Translations under genes and position numbers: made by a program
Shown here: in pieces, positions 37,448-46,899 of the stretch
Position numbering within the stretch: the stretch's first letter is position 1
How the letters are laid out: each line of letters begins with the position of its first letter
Assembly: GCA_028716725.1 (NCBI GenBank)
Contig: JAQUPG010000010.1
Coordinates: forward strand, 1 to 57,264
Origin: Patescibacteria group bacterium
Lineage (GTDB): Bacteria > Patescibacteriota > Patescibacteriia > Patescibacteriales > JAQTRU01
Reading direction: 5' to 3'
Length of the DNA stretch: 57,264 nt
The notes under the pieces: model-generated
The model's input: only the letters and a program-made list of their open reading frames with translations
Told to the model about the DNA's origin: nothing
The model's database searches: none

Positions 37448-38520
37448 ACGTTTTTCCTGTCTAAATAGCTAAAACCTATAACCAAAATCAACATCGTCAA
37501 AAATAAAATCAACAGGGCGAAAACCTTGCCTAAACTTTGTAAAAATAACCCGCTGGCCCCAAAAACCAAAGCCAGGGAGTAAAAGACAAGAACGGTTTTT
37601 CTCTGGCCTAACCCCAAATCAAACAAACGGAAATGAAGATGCCCGCGGTCAGCGAATTTAAACGGATTTTTGCCATTAACGAGACGGCGCAAAATCGTCC
37701 AAACCACGTCTAAAATCGGGATGCCCATAACGAGGAGGGCGATAGCAATCTTGCCTCCGGAAATAATGGCTAAAACCCCCAAAATAAAACCAAGAAGAAG
37801 CGAGCCGCCCTCGCCTAAAAAAATCTTAGCCGGATGCCAGTTAAAAACCAAAAAGCCCAAACAGCAGGCGGAAAAAATCAAAGCGGCAAGGCCGATATCC
37901 GGCTGATAATATTTTGTCGTAATCGTAAAAAGAAAAATTATAAAACCGCCGATAGCGCAGATGCCGCTTACTAAGCCGTCCAAACCGTCTAAAAGTTTTG
38001 TCGTGTACATCATGCCGAGAAGCCAGAGGATTATAAGCGAGTCCGAAAGAACCACGAAATAGCGCATAGCTCCGCCCCAGCTTGTTATTGGTATTTTCCA
38101 CTGATCCAGATACAGAAAGCCGCCCAAAGGATTAGTAATTTTCCCGATTTCCACCCCGCCGACGACCACGGCGAGGCCAGCCAGGACCGGAAAAATAAAT
38201 TGCCAGCCCGGTTTTAAATTATATTTATCATCCAGAAACCCGCCGACCATCAAAAAACAGGCGCCAATAAAAAACCCGAGCCAATGATGAACTTCTAAAT
38301 TGCCGGCCAGCAAACTGCCCCGGGTAAAATAAAGCATCAGAAAAAAAGCTAAAAAAATCGCCAATCCGCCCAAAAGCGGCACATTGGTTTTATGGATTTT
38401 CCTGTCCGAAACCGGCTTATCAATAATATTAAACCTGCCGGCTAAATATTTAACCAGCAAAGTGAAAATTACCGTAAGCAGTAAAGAAACAATAAAAATT
38501 ATCGGGTAATTTGTGTTCAT
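37444..38520 (-). CDS. MraY/WecA/TagO-type glycosyl-1-phosphate transferase
   Basis: KIHKTNVPLLGGLAIF, GFLDDKYNLKPGWQF, KLLDGLDGLVSGICAIG, NWHPAKIFLGEGGSLLLGF. Confidence 0.92.
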   Translation of the reverse strand: MNTNYPIIFIVSLLLTVIFTLLVKYLAGRFNIIDKPVSDRKIHKTNVPLLGGLAIFLAFFLMLYFTRGSLLAGNLEVHHWLGFFIGACFLMVGGFLDDKYNLKPGWQFIFPVLAGLAVVVGGVEIGKITNPLGGFLYLDQWKIPITSWGGAMRYFVVLSDSLIILWLLGMMYTTKLLDGLDGLVSGICAIGGFIIFLFTITTKYYQPDIGLAALIFSACCLGFLVFNWHPAKIFLGEGGSLLLGFILGVLAIISGGKIAIALLVMGIPILDVVWTILRRLVNGKNPFKFADRGHLHFRLFDLGLGQRKTVLVFYSLALVFGASGLFLQSLGKVFALLILFLTMLILVIGFSYLDRKNV

Positions 38521-38571
38521 TTTGATTTTTTGTTAAAATAAGAGTGCATCGATAAAAACAGCAAAGATAAT

Positions 38572-38874
38572 ATGAGCAAAGGGTTTAAATATTTCCTTAT
38601 TATATCCTCAATTGTGGCAATTATACTTATTGCACTCTTTATTATTCTTCCCTTTTTAATTGATTCTAATCTTGCTATTGATTCTAGCCTTACTTCTGAA
38701 GATTGTTATGCAAAGGGAGGTAGAGTCAGTAGCGACGAAGGGATTGTCGGTGAACATAATGGTTACCCAGTCTACGGTTCGGTGTGCAAAAAAAATGAAA
38801 GAAAAATCGGTTCAGTCACGGGTTTATGGTGCAGTTGCGTATGCTGCGTACCAAAAAAATTATTATTTTTTTAA
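38572..38874 (+). CDS. small membrane-anchored Cys-containing protein
   Basis: N-terminal TM then DCYAKGG...VCKKNERKIG...LWCSCVCCVPKK; upstream TGTTAAAAT. Confidence 0.55.
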   Translation: MSKGFKYFLIISSIVAIILIALFIILPFLIDSNLAIDSSLTSEDCYAKGGRVSSDEGIVGEHNGYPVYGSVCKKNERKIGSVTGLWCSCVCCVPKKLLFF

Positions 38875-39046
38875 TATATTACCTATAACCCCTGGGGGCA
38901 CAAATAATACGTCCTCTTTTATAATTTTATCTAATCTTGACTTTTTATTAAAAATGGTTTATGCTAAAATTAATAATCAATCAAATTCTAATGCTTTCGG
39001 GCATTTTTTGCTTTTTCTAAACAAATCTAATCTACAAGGGGTAAGT

Positions 39047-39376
39047 ATGTTAAGGACAGTTTCCCGCCTCAAAACCGCTGGTAACATTCCTGGGAACGGC
39101 AAGGGCAACGGCAAAAATATTAACCGGGCGCTCTTTCTCGATGCCGTCGCAGAAACCATAGAGCAAATTTCCCTGACCCAAAAAATACTTCTGGTTTGCC
39201 TTGCTCCGGAAGAAAAAATCTTCACCGCGGTTGCAGAGGTAAAGAAACTGATAAGAAAAGGTGATGAAGGTATTACCTTAATACCAAGAGATGACCAAAA
39301 AAACCCTGTATTCCCCACCAATATCTGCAGATTTGCTGTCCAGCCGGATGGCCGGGTATCATTTTGCGGAATATAA
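39047..39376 (+). CDS. uncharacterised protein (109 aa; start reassigned from 38660)
   Basis: SD-like AAGGGGTAAGT-ATG; upstream TGCTAAAAT; terminator immediately after stop. Confidence 0.6.
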   Translation: MLRTVSRLKTAGNIPGNGKGNGKNINRALFLDAVAETIEQISLTQKILLVCLAPEEKIFTAVAEVKKLIRKGDEGITLIPRDDQKNPVFPTNICRFAVQPDGRVSFCGI

Positions 39377-39400
39377 CCCACAAAAACACCCCTGACGAAT

Positions 39401-39432
39401 AAGGGCGCTTAGTACAAGCGTCCTTTTTTTAT
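39401..39432 (+). terminator. intrinsic terminator
   Basis: GGGCGCTT-AGTAC-AAGCGTCC-TTTTTTT. Confidence 0.75.
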
Positions 39433-39480
39433 TTCCAAAATCATGAAATCGTGCATTCGTTATGTGTTATGCGTTACGCG

Positions 39481-42264
39481 TTATAACTGTCTCCCCTTTT
39501 CTATTTCAATTTTTGCTTCTTTATTTATTACCACCGTATCCCGCCTGACCAATTCGCCGGTTAAAATCTTATTGGCAATTTCATTTTCAATCTTATCCTG
39601 CAATAAACGGCGCAAGGGCCTGGCTCCGAATTTCGGGTCATACCCGGCCCCGGCCAATTTAACAACTCCTTCTTCTTCTGAGCGCAAACCGATGCCTTTG
39701 GCTAAAAGCATTTCCCCTATGCCATTCAACATTAATTTGGTAATGCTTACCACATTGTCCATAGTTAACGGCTTAAAAACAACAATGCCGTCAAACCGGT
39801 TTATCAACTCCGGCCGCATTATTTTATTAAGCTGCTTGTTGATTAAATCTTCTTTTATTTTCTCTATATCTGTGCCAGCCGCCACTTCATCCTGGATAAA
39901 AACCGAGCCGGCGTTGGACGTGGCAATAATAATAGAATTAGTAAAATCAATTGTCCGGCCCTGGCCGTCAGTTATCCGGCCGTCATCAAAACAAGACAAA
40001 AACAAATTTAGGATATCGGGATGGGCTTTTTCAAACTCATCCAGCAAAACCAGCGAAAACGGCTTTTTGCGCACGGCTTCAGTCAGATAGCCCCGGGTGC
40101 CGTCAACGTCCCCAATCATTTTTTTAACGCTGTCCGCCAATTGGTATTCGCTCATATCCAGCCGGATCATATAATCTTTGCTGCCAAAATAAATATCGGA
40201 AACGGTTTTCGCCAGTTCGGTTTTGCCGACTCCGGTCGGCCCGAGGAATAAAAAGTTGGCAATCGGACGCTTGCCCTCCCGGAGCGCCGCTCTGGCCCGG
40301 CGCAAACTGGCGGAGACGACGGAGACCGCCTCTTCCTGATTTATCATCTTCTCATGAATTTTTTCTTCCAGATTTAATAATTCCTTGCTTTCGCTAACCG
40401 TAATCTTATTGACCGGGACGCCGGTTATCTCGCTGACAGTCACGGAAACATCTTCGGCCGTGCAAAGAGAAGCGGTCGGATCGCTGGCCGCCCGACGGCC
40501 GACGCGGACGGCCGTTGCCTCTAAAATTTCTATAGCTTTAGCCGGCAGATATTTGTCGTGGATATATCTTGAAGAAAGGGAAACCGCCTGCCCGATCGCA
40601 TCATAGGAAAAATATACCCCATATTTCCCCTCCATAAGGCTAACTTTGCTTTCCGCCATAATAATCGCCTGGTTCCCGGCGGGCTCGTCAATTTTTACCT
40701 TCACTAAAATATCGCCCAGGGCTTTGCCTTCAATATATTTAGAATAATTTTCTACCGTGGCTGCGGTCAGGCAAAAGAGAGCCCTTCGGTTTAAAGCCTC
40801 GGCTAAAACTTCCGACAGCTCCAAGCTTTCTTCTCCGCCCCCGGTTATACCCACTATATTTTCTATATTTTCTATAAAAAGCACAATATTTCCGGCTTTT
40901 CTTATTTCATCAATTATGACCAAAAGTCTTTCCTGCGCCACTGCCGCGGTGGCTCCGCTTACTAACCGGGCTACATCCAGTTCCAAAAGCCTCTTATCCC
41001 TTAAAAATTTAGGCACATCTTCTTCAACCATCAGCTGGGCCAGGCCTTCCGCCATAGTCCTTTTACCGGCTCCCAAAGGGCCGACTAAAATTACGCCGGT
41101 CCGGCCGCTGGTAAAAGCCCCGAAAATATCCTCAATTTCCTTATCCCGGCCCACGCAAATGCCCAACCGGCCCCACTTAGCCGCCCGCGTCAGGTCATGG
41201 GAAAAATGGTTTAAAACCGGCGTAGCCACGGCGGTATAAGCCCGGTCCATAGTGCCGGCCGGCTTAAAACGGGCCGCTTTTTTATAGCCCCGGTAATTAT
41301 CCAGGAGACGCTCGTTCACCCTGAACCATTCGATAATATTTTTAATTTTATCCTCATCTACTTCCAAATCGTATAAAATCTCGGCTAAATTTTTATCGTG
41401 GCGCAAACAGGACAAAATCAGATTTAAAGCCTTTACTTTTTTTTGCCCGAGATTATAAGCCTGGGCGTAAGCTTCAATTAAAATCTCTTTTACTTCCTCG
41501 CTGATTTTTAAATCATTTTTTCCTTCCGAGGAAGCCGATTCTTTCAATAATTGGCTTTTAATTCTGGTTATCAATTTCCCCCCGTCTACATCCAGGCGGA
41601 CAAAAAGGGAAATTATTTCCTTGTCCCGCAATAAAGAAAAAAATAAATGGAGAGGCAAAAGCTCATTATGCCCGGACTTGGCCGCGAGCAGAAAAGCTTC
41701 TTCTACAACTTTCATCTCCTCCGGGCTGGCCGCCCGGGAAACGTCTATCTTGCCGGAAAACTTCTTCAACTCTTCCCAATTATCGGGAAGCTTTACCAGC
41801 CCCTTTTCCCCAACCGCCCGGAATTTTTTTATTTTTTCCTTCCTGGCTTCTTCTTGGCTTAAGCGGTAAATAATAAACATATCGGATAAAGCGCTAATCC
41901 AGAAAACCAAAATCAGCCAGTGCTTTACCCGCCAGAAGCTGAAAAGCTCTAAATAATCCCCGGCGCCGGCGCCCACCGGCCCTCCGGCTGACGAGGACCA
42001 GACCCAAAAAGCCAAAGCCGCCAAGCCGGCCAGGCTTATTGCGTAAGCAATTGAATTTATAACCAAATCAACGCTTTTTTTAAAATGCCTTAAATTTATT
42101 ACGGCCTTGCCCAAACTTAAGCCCCAATATAAAAATTTCCCGTCTAAAAAACTGCCGACGCCCATGCCGCCGCAGGCCGGGCATTTTAAGCCAAGCTTTT
42201 TTTCGCCCGTTCCCGAACAAACCGGGCAGACGATAAATGGCATTTTTGAATATTTATCCTCCAT
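39481..42264 (-). CDS. membrane-anchored Clp/ClpC-like double AAA+ ATPase with N-terminal CxxCxGxG zinc ribbon
   Basis: CPVCSGTGEKKLGLKCPACGGMG; TM segments; Clp-N-like repeats; NBD2 LGPTGVGKTELAK and LLDEFEKAHPDILNLFLSCFDDGRITDGQGR. Confidence 0.92.
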   Translation of the reverse strand: MEDKYSKMPFIVCPVCSGTGEKKLGLKCPACGGMGVGSFLDGKFLYWGLSLGKAVINLRHFKKSVDLVINSIAYAISLAGLAALAFWVWSSSAGGPVGAGAGDYLELFSFWRVKHWLILVFWISALSDMFIIYRLSQEEARKEKIKKFRAVGEKGLVKLPDNWEELKKFSGKIDVSRAASPEEMKVVEEAFLLAAKSGHNELLPLHLFFSLLRDKEIISLFVRLDVDGGKLITRIKSQLLKESASSEGKNDLKISEEVKEILIEAYAQAYNLGQKKVKALNLILSCLRHDKNLAEILYDLEVDEDKIKNIIEWFRVNERLLDNYRGYKKAARFKPAGTMDRAYTAVATPVLNHFSHDLTRAAKWGRLGICVGRDKEIEDIFGAFTSGRTGVILVGPLGAGKRTMAEGLAQLMVEEDVPKFLRDKRLLELDVARLVSGATAAVAQERLLVIIDEIRKAGNIVLFIENIENIVGITGGGEESLELSEVLAEALNRRALFCLTAATVENYSKYIEGKALGDILVKVKIDEPAGNQAIIMAESKVSLMEGKYGVYFSYDAIGQAVSLSSRYIHDKYLPAKAIEILEATAVRVGRRAASDPTASLCTAEDVSVTVSEITGVPVNKITVSESKELLNLEEKIHEKMINQEEAVSVVSASLRRARAALREGKRPIANFLFLGPTGVGKTELAKTVSDIYFGSKDYMIRLDMSEYQLADSVKKMIGDVDGTRGYLTEAVRKKPFSLVLLDEFEKAHPDILNLFLSCFDDGRITDGQGRTIDFTNSIIIATSNAGSVFIQDEVAAGTDIEKIKEDLINKQLNKIMRPELINRFDGIVVFKPLTMDNVVSITKLMLNGIGEMLLAKGIGLRSEEEGVVKLAGAGYDPKFGARPLRRLLQDKIENEIANKILTGELVRRDTVVINKEAKIEIEKGRQL

Positions 42265-42349
42265 AGTTGTTCAAGACGTTTCTTTATTTTTAAACCTTTT
42301 AGTGAACCAATGATACAAATATTTTAGCGATTCCTAGACGTTATCAGAG

Positions 42350-42438
42350 AAATACGAATGATACTAATAAATACGAATTTATGTTTGCGGCATTAGTATT
42401 ATTAGTATCATTCGCATTCATTCATATATTAGTATCAT
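42350..42438. repeat. direct/inverted copies of ATTAGTATCATT / AATGATACTAAT
   Basis: ATACGAATGATACTAATAAATACGAAT...ATTAGTATTATTAGTATCATTCGCATTCATTCATATATTAGTATCATT. Confidence 0.8.
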
Positions 42439-42439
42439 T

Positions 42440-42808
42440 TTACAAAGCTAACTGAAAAATTATTTCGTAAATTGCCAGTATCGGCAGAACCAGCCAAAGG
42501 CCCAGGATAAGTAGCGCCAAGGCCAGCCAAAAGAGCATAAAAATCCCGCGGACGATTATCTGAAACAATCGGACAAAAAAACTTATTAAAATCCCGGCCC
42601 AGTCATATTGGGCATACATCGGCCGAAAAATATTTTTTATCCAGACAAAAAGCGCCAAAGACCTTTCCTTGTTAACTAAAAAATTCTTTAGCCCGATCGC
42701 TACCTGTTTTAAGCCGCGGCCATACCACCAGGCCGGAAAATAGATTATATCCCTTAGCAAATCCAAAACAATCTTTCCTCCGTATAACCCGATATTATTA
42801 CTTATCAT
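42440..42808 (-). CDS. small membrane protein, unknown function
   Basis: 122-aa ORF with two hydrophobic stretches. Confidence 0.65.
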   Translation of the reverse strand: MISNNIGLYGGKIVLDLLRDIIYFPAWWYGRGLKQVAIGLKNFLVNKERSLALFVWIKNIFRPMYAQYDWAGILISFFVRLFQIIVRGIFMLFWLALALLILGLWLVLPILAIYEIIFQLAL

Positions 42809-42950
42809 AATTTTAATATAGTAGGATAATTGGGATTCTTATCATTCTTGCGATATATAATTATTTTCCCAATAATCCTAAAATTCCTAAGAATCTAAAG
42901 AATCTCATTTAATTTTATTATACCATATTTTATAAATTCATCACAACAAC

Positions 42951-42979
42951 TTGACAGTTAATCCATCCTTTGCTATATT
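42951..42979 (+). promoter_or_regulatory. rpmA promoter TTGACA-N17-TATATT with TGC extended -10
   Basis: TTGACAGTTAATCCATCCTTTGCTATATT. Confidence 0.75.
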
Positions 42980-43024
42980 AAAAACACTTTTAACTTTAAA
43001 CTTTATAACTTTTAACTAAAGCAT

Positions 43025-43306
43025 ATGGCACATAAGAAAGCCGGCGGTTCTACCGCGCTTGGCCGCGATTCAATCGGCAAAAGATTAGGCGTAAAATTAA
43101 CCGACGGGCAATTCGCCAAGGCCGGCGCGATTATAATCCGGCAAAGAGGCACAAAATACCACCCGGGCAAAAACGTAAAAAGAGGCAATGACGATACTTT
43201 ATTCGCCACCGTGGCCGGCATCGTTAAATTCACTACCAAAAAGTTAAAGAAATTCAATAATCAGCTGAAAGATTCAAGAATCGTCAGCGTTCTGGCGCAA
43301 AAATAA
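43025..43306 (+). CDS. rpmA: 50S ribosomal protein L27
   Basis: [51 protein letters not shown]. Confidence 0.97.
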   Translation: MAHKKAGGSTALGRDSIGKRLGVKLTDGQFAKAGAIIIRQRGTKYHPGKNVKRGNDDTLFATVAGIVKFTTKKLKKFNNQLKDSRIVSVLAQK

Positions 43307-43328
43307 CTTTGCCGAAATTTGAAATGAA

Positions 43329-43358
43329 AAAACATCCCGCAAATTCGCGGGATGTTTT
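43329..43358. terminator. bidirectional terminator between rpmA and pyrG
   Basis: AAAACATCCCGC-AAATT-CGCGGGATGTTTTT. Confidence 0.8.
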
Positions 43359-43368
43359 TCATTGTATT

Positions 43369-45108
43369 TTATTGTTTTGTTATTTTTTTCTCTCCCATCT
43401 TCAGACAGACTCTCACAAACTCAACAAATAACGGATGCGGGTCAAGGGGCCGGGAAATATATTCCGGATGGAACTGGGTGCCGATAAAAAACGGATGGTC
43501 GGCGATTTCAATCGCTTCCACGATTTTCCCGTCCGGCGAAGTCCCGGCGATAACAAGGCCGTTTTTTTCAAAAATTTTCCGATACTGATTATTAAACTCA
43601 TACCTGTGCCTGTGCCTTTCCGACACAACCTTTTTATTTCCTATTTTTTTCTCATAAGCGGCCGCCAAATGGGTGCCTTTAATAATTTTACAGGGCCAGC
43701 CGCCGAGGCGGATTGTGCCGCCATAGCCCTTTTTAGCGATTAGCTCGGCCTGCCCCGGCATAATATGAATTACGGGGTGGGGAGTTTTCGGGTCAACTTC
43801 GGCAGAGTTTGCCTTCTTTAAGCCGCAAGCGTTTCGGGCGAACTCAATTACCGCCATCTGCATGCCATAGCAAAGCCCGAAGTAAGGGACTTTATTTTCG
43901 CGGCAATATTTTATGGTTTTAATTTTTCCTTCCGCACCGCGGGAACCCCAGCCCTGCGGCACGATTATACCGTCCAAACCTTTTAGGATTTTTACGCCCT
44001 CTGTCTCAATTTCCTCGGCATTAATCCAATGCAAAATAGGTTTGCACCTATTAGCCCCGCCGGCATGCTTTACGGCCTCAATCACGGAAATATAAGAATC
44101 GGACAGGCAAAAATCTCCGGTAGAAAAATATTTGCCGACGATGCCGATATTGACTTCTCTTGTGGCGTTCTTTATGGTCTTGACCATCTTGCGCCAATCT
44201 ATTAAATCCTTTTTTTTATTCTCCAGCCCGAATTTTTCTAAAATCCTGTCCCCCAGCTTGTCTTTTTCAAAATTTATCGGCACTTCGTAAATTGAATCAA
44301 TGTCAGGCGCGGAAATAACGTCTTCCTGCTGGATATTGCAGAAAATCCCGATTTTTCTCCGGCGGGGCAGATCAAGCCCGACGCGCGAACGCGCGACGAT
44401 AAAATCCGGCTGGATGCCGGCTGAATTCAGGGCGCGGACGGCGTGCTGGGTCGGCTTGGTTTTCATTTCCCCGATTAAGGAAGGTATAGGCAAATATGAC
44501 ACCATAATAAACAAAACGTCCTCCGGCTCCGCCAAATGCATCATCCTGGCCGCCTCCAAAAATAATAAATTTTCATACTCCCCGACCGTGCCGCCGATTT
44601 CTATAATTATGATCCCGGCTTTGGTTTTGCGGACAGCCGCCTTAATGCGCGAAATGACTTCATTGGGTATATCGGGCACAACCTGAACGCACCGGCCGCC
44701 GTATTCAAGGTTTCTCTCGCGCGCTATTACGCTTGAATACACCCTGCCGGTTGTCATGTAACTTTCCCGGCCGATATTTTTGTTTAAAAACCTCTCGTAA
44801 TTGCCGATATCCTGGTCGGTCTCGTCCCCGTCTTCGGTCACAAAAACTTCGCCGTGCTCAATCGGGTTCATAGTGCCGGCGTCAATGTTAATATAAGGGT
44901 CAATCTTCAAGGCGCTTACTTCATAGCCTTTGGACTGCAGAATCCGTCCGATTGAAGCGCAAGTAATCCCCTTGCCCACTCCGGACATAACTCCGCCGAC
45001 AACAAAAATATATTTTGTGCTTATCTTTTTAGATTTCTTTCTCCTGCTAATTGTTTTTCTTTTAGCCATAAAGATATTAGTAATAATCAATAACCAATAA
45101 TCAAACAA
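43369..45108 (-). CDS. pyrG: CTP synthase
   Basis: KYIFVVGGVMSGVGKGITCASIGRILQSKG, KIDPYINIDAGTMNPIEHGEVFVTEDG, GLCYGMQMAVIEFARN, GTQFHPEYISRP. Confidence 0.97.
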   Translation of the reverse strand: MFDYWLLIITNIFMAKRKTISRRKKSKKISTKYIFVVGGVMSGVGKGITCASIGRILQSKGYEVSALKIDPYINIDAGTMNPIEHGEVFVTEDGDETDQDIGNYERFLNKNIGRESYMTTGRVYSSVIARERNLEYGGRCVQVVPDIPNEVISRIKAAVRKTKAGIIIIEIGGTVGEYENLLFLEAARMMHLAEPEDVLFIMVSYLPIPSLIGEMKTKPTQHAVRALNSAGIQPDFIVARSRVGLDLPRRRKIGIFCNIQQEDVISAPDIDSIYEVPINFEKDKLGDRILEKFGLENKKKDLIDWRKMVKTIKNATREVNIGIVGKYFSTGDFCLSDSYISVIEAVKHAGGANRCKPILHWINAEEIETEGVKILKGLDGIIVPQGWGSRGAEGKIKTIKYCRENKVPYFGLCYGMQMAVIEFARNACGLKKANSAEVDPKTPHPVIHIMPGQAELIAKKGYGGTIRLGGWPCKIIKGTHLAAAYEKKIGNKKVVSERHRHRYEFNNQYRKIFEKNGLVIAGTSPDGKIVEAIEIADHPFFIGTQFHPEYISRPLDPHPLFVEFVRVCLKMGEKKITKQ

Positions 45109-45256
45109 ATTCTAATATTCAATAATCAATCAAAAAGGTTTTAAATTGGAATTTGGTTATTGGTTATTATTTGTATTTTGGTTATTGGATATTGGGTATT
45201 AATATTTTAAATATAACAAAAAAAGTAACGACTAATTTCTCAAATTTTATCGTTTT

Positions 45257-45520
45257 TTAAACCCGATAAACTTCATCGCCAACCCTGACTTTCTCATTAA
45301 CCTTCAGGCCGACAGATTCGCCTTTGCCCGCTTTAGCTACCGGCTGCTTATCCATCTGCAGGGAATTGACTTCCTGCTCAAAATCAGTTTTTCCTCCCGC
45401 AAACCTGATTTTCTCTCCGACTTTCAGCTCTTTCGCCAAAACCACTACGGCCACGCCGATTTTCCCAAAATAATGGGTTACGGTTCCGATTTTTTCTCCT
45501 AAGGAGGGATCTTTCGCCAT
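45257..45520 (-). CDS. small EF-Tu domain II-like beta-barrel protein
   Basis: GTVTHYFGKIGVAVVVLAKELKVGEKIRFAGGKTDFEQEVNSLQMDKQPVAKAGKGESVGLKVNEKVRVGDEVYRV. Confidence 0.75.
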   Translation of the reverse strand: MAKDPSLGEKIGTVTHYFGKIGVAVVVLAKELKVGEKIRFAGGKTDFEQEVNSLQMDKQPVAKAGKGESVGLKVNEKVRVGDEVYRV

Positions 45521-45532
45521 ATAATTATTTTA

Positions 45533-46858
45533 TTACTTTCCCTTTAAAATTTCAATCGCTTTGTCCATTTGCGGATCTTTATCTTCCTCGTAATCCTTGT
45601 CGGTCATTTCGACCTCAATATCCGGTTTAATGCCTACATCATCAATGGAATCGCCATTGGGCGTAAACCATTTGGCCACGGTTATCTTTATCGAAGAGCC
45701 GTCCCCGAATTCCCTTAGAGTCTGCACCGAACCTTTGCCAAAGGTCTGCTCCCCGACAATAGTGGCTTTTTTATAATCCCGCAAAGCGCCGGCCAGAATT
45801 TCCGAAGCGGACGCGCTCCCCCTGTTAACCAAGACTACGGTGGGATAATCTTTTAGCCTGGCCCGCCCCCGCGACAAATATTCATTTTTGTTCTCTTCGC
45901 TGGATTTTTCCGTCACTATCGCTCCGCTTTCCACCCACTCGCTGGCCAATTCAATCGCCGTATCAAGATAACCGCCCGGGTTATTGCGCAAATCTAAAAT
46001 TATGCCCTTTGGATTTTTAGAAAGTATCTCCTGAACTGCTTTATTGAATAAATCCAGAGTATCATTGTTAAAATTACTTATTTCCAAAACAAAAATGTCG
46101 TTATCCTTTTTTTCTTCCTGGTCTCCTTGCGCCCCGGCCGAAGACAGGGTTTCAGTTTTTACGCTCTTAACGGTAATGACGCTCCGGGTGATAACAATAT
46201 CCCTTGGTGCGTCATTTCCCTCTCTGACTATAGTTAAGGTAACATTAGTGCCTTTCGGTCCGCGGATTTTAGCAACCGCCTCGTCAACCGTCATATTAGC
46301 TGTTATCTCTCCATTTATAGAATAAATCTTGTCCCCGGGCTGAAGCCCCGCCTTCTGCGCCGGCGTGCCGTCAAGGGGCGCTATAATCGTCAGGGCCTCT
46401 TTTCTGATCCCGATTTCCGCGCCAATGCCTTCAAAAGTTCCGGCTAAATCGTCTTCAAATTCCCGGGAAAATTTCGGATCCATGAAAACCGTATAAGGAT
46501 CGCCCACGGACGCGACCAAGCCGTTTAAAGCCCCATAAAACATCGCCTTATCGTTCAATTTGCCTTTATCCACATATTCTTTCTCTAAAGTATCCCAAAC
46601 TTCCCAAAATAGATTAAAATTTACGTCTTGGTTCAGAATATCATCCCGTCCCTGGCCGTATTTGCCAATCAAACTTCCCAAATAGACCGCTTCGGTTTCC
46701 GCCAATTTTTTTATAATTTCGCTTTTTTGCGAGATATACAAACCAGAGCCGAATGAAGCCGCCATCAAAATCAATACTAAAATCACCAAAGAAATTCTTT
46801 TCAGCCATTTCCCCTTCTTGCCCTCATCCACATATTTTGATTTTATAGTATAAAGCAT
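45533..46858 (-). CDS. S41 family C-terminal processing peptidase (CtpA-like)
   Basis: PDZ; LDLRNNPGGYLDTAIELASEW; VNRGSASASEILAGALRDYKKATIVGEQTFGKGSVQ. Confidence 0.94.
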   Translation of the reverse strand: MLYTIKSKYVDEGKKGKWLKRISLVILVLILMAASFGSGLYISQKSEIIKKLAETEAVYLGSLIGKYGQGRDDILNQDVNFNLFWEVWDTLEKEYVDKGKLNDKAMFYGALNGLVASVGDPYTVFMDPKFSREFEDDLAGTFEGIGAEIGIRKEALTIIAPLDGTPAQKAGLQPGDKIYSINGEITANMTVDEAVAKIRGPKGTNVTLTIVREGNDAPRDIVITRSVITVKSVKTETLSSAGAQGDQEEKKDNDIFVLEISNFNNDTLDLFNKAVQEILSKNPKGIILDLRNNPGGYLDTAIELASEWVESGAIVTEKSSEENKNEYLSRGRARLKDYPTVVLVNRGSASASEILAGALRDYKKATIVGEQTFGKGSVQTLREFGDGSSIKITVAKWFTPNGDSIDDVGIKPDIEVEMTDKDYEEDKDPQMDKAIEILKGK

Positions 46859-46899
46859 AAATATTAATTTTCGAATTTACAAATTTACGAATTTAACAA

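Noticed and set aside
38660-39046. N-terminal 129 residues of the 238-aa ORF
   Set aside because: Overlaps the 100-aa ORF in another frame and has no RBS; start at 39047 has an SD and promoter-like element.
40757-41239. 160-aa plus-strand ORF
   Set aside because: Antisense to the Clp-like ATPase.
45065-45220. TTGGTTATT/AATAACCAATAATC tracts upstream of pyrG
   Set aside because: Looks like simple AT-rich low-complexity repeats; imperfect pairing, not strong enough to call a separate element.
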